Part shown: one piece after another, positions 63,238 through 64,000 of the stretch
How the letters are laid out: each line of letters starts with the position of its first letter
How positions within the stretch are numbered: position 1 is the first letter of the stretch
Assembly (NCBI GenBank): GCA_017354895.1
Contig: CP071493.1
Location: 7,130,001-7,194,000, forward strand
Length of the DNA stretch: 64,000 nt
Direction of reading: 5' to 3'
Origin: Podospora comata
Taxonomy: Eukaryota; Ascomycota; Sordariomycetes; Sordariales; Podosporaceae
Program-made: the position numbers and the translations under genes
The notes under the pieces: model-generated
Databases searched by the model: none
Told to the model about the DNA's origin: nothing
Seen by the model: only the letters and a program-made list of their open reading frames with translations

Positions 63238-64000
63238 ATGCCACTTCGAATCACGTCATGGAATGGTAAGCTACCGTCTCTCCAATTCCACCAGTTTCTG
63301 GTTTGGCCTAACATCATATACATAGTCAATGGCATCAGGTTTGCACCCGCCCAGTTGAGCCTGCGTGTGGAGATCGCTTGTCTGACCAGCTCCAGAAATC
63401 CATTCGGGTATGAGCCATGGCGCGCAAACCGTACCTATCAGGTAGGAGCTGTGGTGCTGCTCTGGCAGAGGTTCAAAGAAACTGACGGACTGTAGGCAAT
63501 GTTCGACACGCTGGAGGCAGACATTGTTGTCATGCAAGAGGCCAAGATCCAGCGCAAGGACCTGCAGGATGACATGGTCTTGATTCCAGGATGGGATGTC
63601 TACTTCAGCCTCCCCAAGCATAAGAAGGGTATTTCTTCCCTTCTTTATGTCCTGTTTTGGCTGGGTTTCTGAATCTCTCTCAGGCTATTCTGGAGTTGCC
63701 ATTTACACTCGTTCTTCCAAGTGCGCTCCCATCCGCGCCGAGGAAGGCATCACCGGCATCCTCTGCCCACCAAACTCCTCCACAACTTTCAGAGACCTTC
63801 CAGAAGACCAACAGATCGGAGGTTATCCGAAACCAGGACAGCTTTCCGGCGAAGTTGACGAAGCCACACTTGACTCTGAGGGCCGCTGTGTCATCCTCGA
63901 GTTTCCAGCTTTTGTTCTCGTAGGAGTCTACAGCCCAGCAACCCGAGACGAATCACGGGACGAGTTCCGCCATGCTTTCACTGAAGCCATGGACGTCAGA
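63238..64000 (+). CDS. APN2: AP endonuclease APN2 (class II, ExoIII family), 5' part
   Basis: A nuclear Mg-dependent AP endonuclease and 3'-phosphodiesterase of base-excision repair. Exons so far: 63238-63265, 63326-63338, 63396-63441, 63496-63628 and 63684 to beyond 64000. Introns are 60, 57, 54 and 55 nt. Exon 2 is a 13-nt microexon: it supplies the middle of ITSWNVNGIR, the family's first catalytic motif (Asn of WNVNG). Next come NPFGYEPWRANRTYQ, then AMFDTLEADIVVMQEAKIQR with the metal-binding Glu in QEAK. The fourth junction joins LPKHKKG to YSGVAIYTRS (the family's GYSGVA motif). The last visible part, CVILEFPAFVLVGVYSPATR, leads into the YSP motif. The remaining catalytic His/Asp motifs and the zf-GRF end lie outside the window. 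The ATG at 63238 gives the expected short N-terminus. Confidence 0.92.

Overview
The window is nuclear DNA of a filamentous ascomycete, most likely a sordariomycete close to the Sordariales. The reasons are short GT-AG introns (mostly 53-90 nt) with CTRAC-type branch sites, compact genes with C-ending codons, and typical fungal gene content (EOS1, CIA30, Sos7, ELP6, an APC5, HOL1-like MFS and SSS transporters). AT-rich degenerate repeat blocks suggest a repeat-mutating genome. The species cannot be named from the sequence.

Layout. 1-4.2 kb: end of eIF1 (+), EOS1 (-) and a mitochondrial mL45/Mba1 protein (+). 5.2-13 kb: accessory block of genes I cannot assign: two tandem paralogues (the second frame-broken), a cysteine-rich secreted protein, a 16-bp minisatellite and two orphan genes with TATA boxes. 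14.8-22.3 kb: an SSS-family solute symporter and a three-RRM RNA-binding protein, both (-) and both with unusually long introns, separated by an AT-rich degenerate satellite. 22.3-28.3 kb: gene desert with at least three different degenerate tandem repeats and a Ty1/Copia fossil scrap. 28.3-64 kb: dense housekeeping region: CIA30, an RS-rich splicing-type protein, a large JmjC+SET protein, a Q-rich RNA-binding-like protein, Sos7, L-rhamnose mutarotase, a mitochondrial thioredoxin-like protein, an MFS transporter, ELP6, ribosomal protein eL37, valyl-tRNA synthetase, a PA-TM-RING ubiquitin ligase, APC5, COX13 and the 5' part of APN2.

There is no operon logic; the genes are independent eukaryotic units. 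Several serve mitochondria (mL45, CIA30, the thioredoxin-like protein, COX13, and the long form of ValRS). The most unusual protein is the 1256-aa one that carries a KDM4-like JmjC demethylase core and a C-terminal SET domain in a single chain. Gene-structure curiosities include an 8-nt microexon (COX13), a 13-nt microexon (APN2), a 4-nt first coding exon (eL37), a GC-AG intron (Q-rich gene), two stop-free 3n introns (MFS, ELP6), and a first exon of the thioredoxin-like gene that is too short to stand out as an open frame. All splice sites were placed by hand from frame continuity and consensus; no transcript evidence was available.
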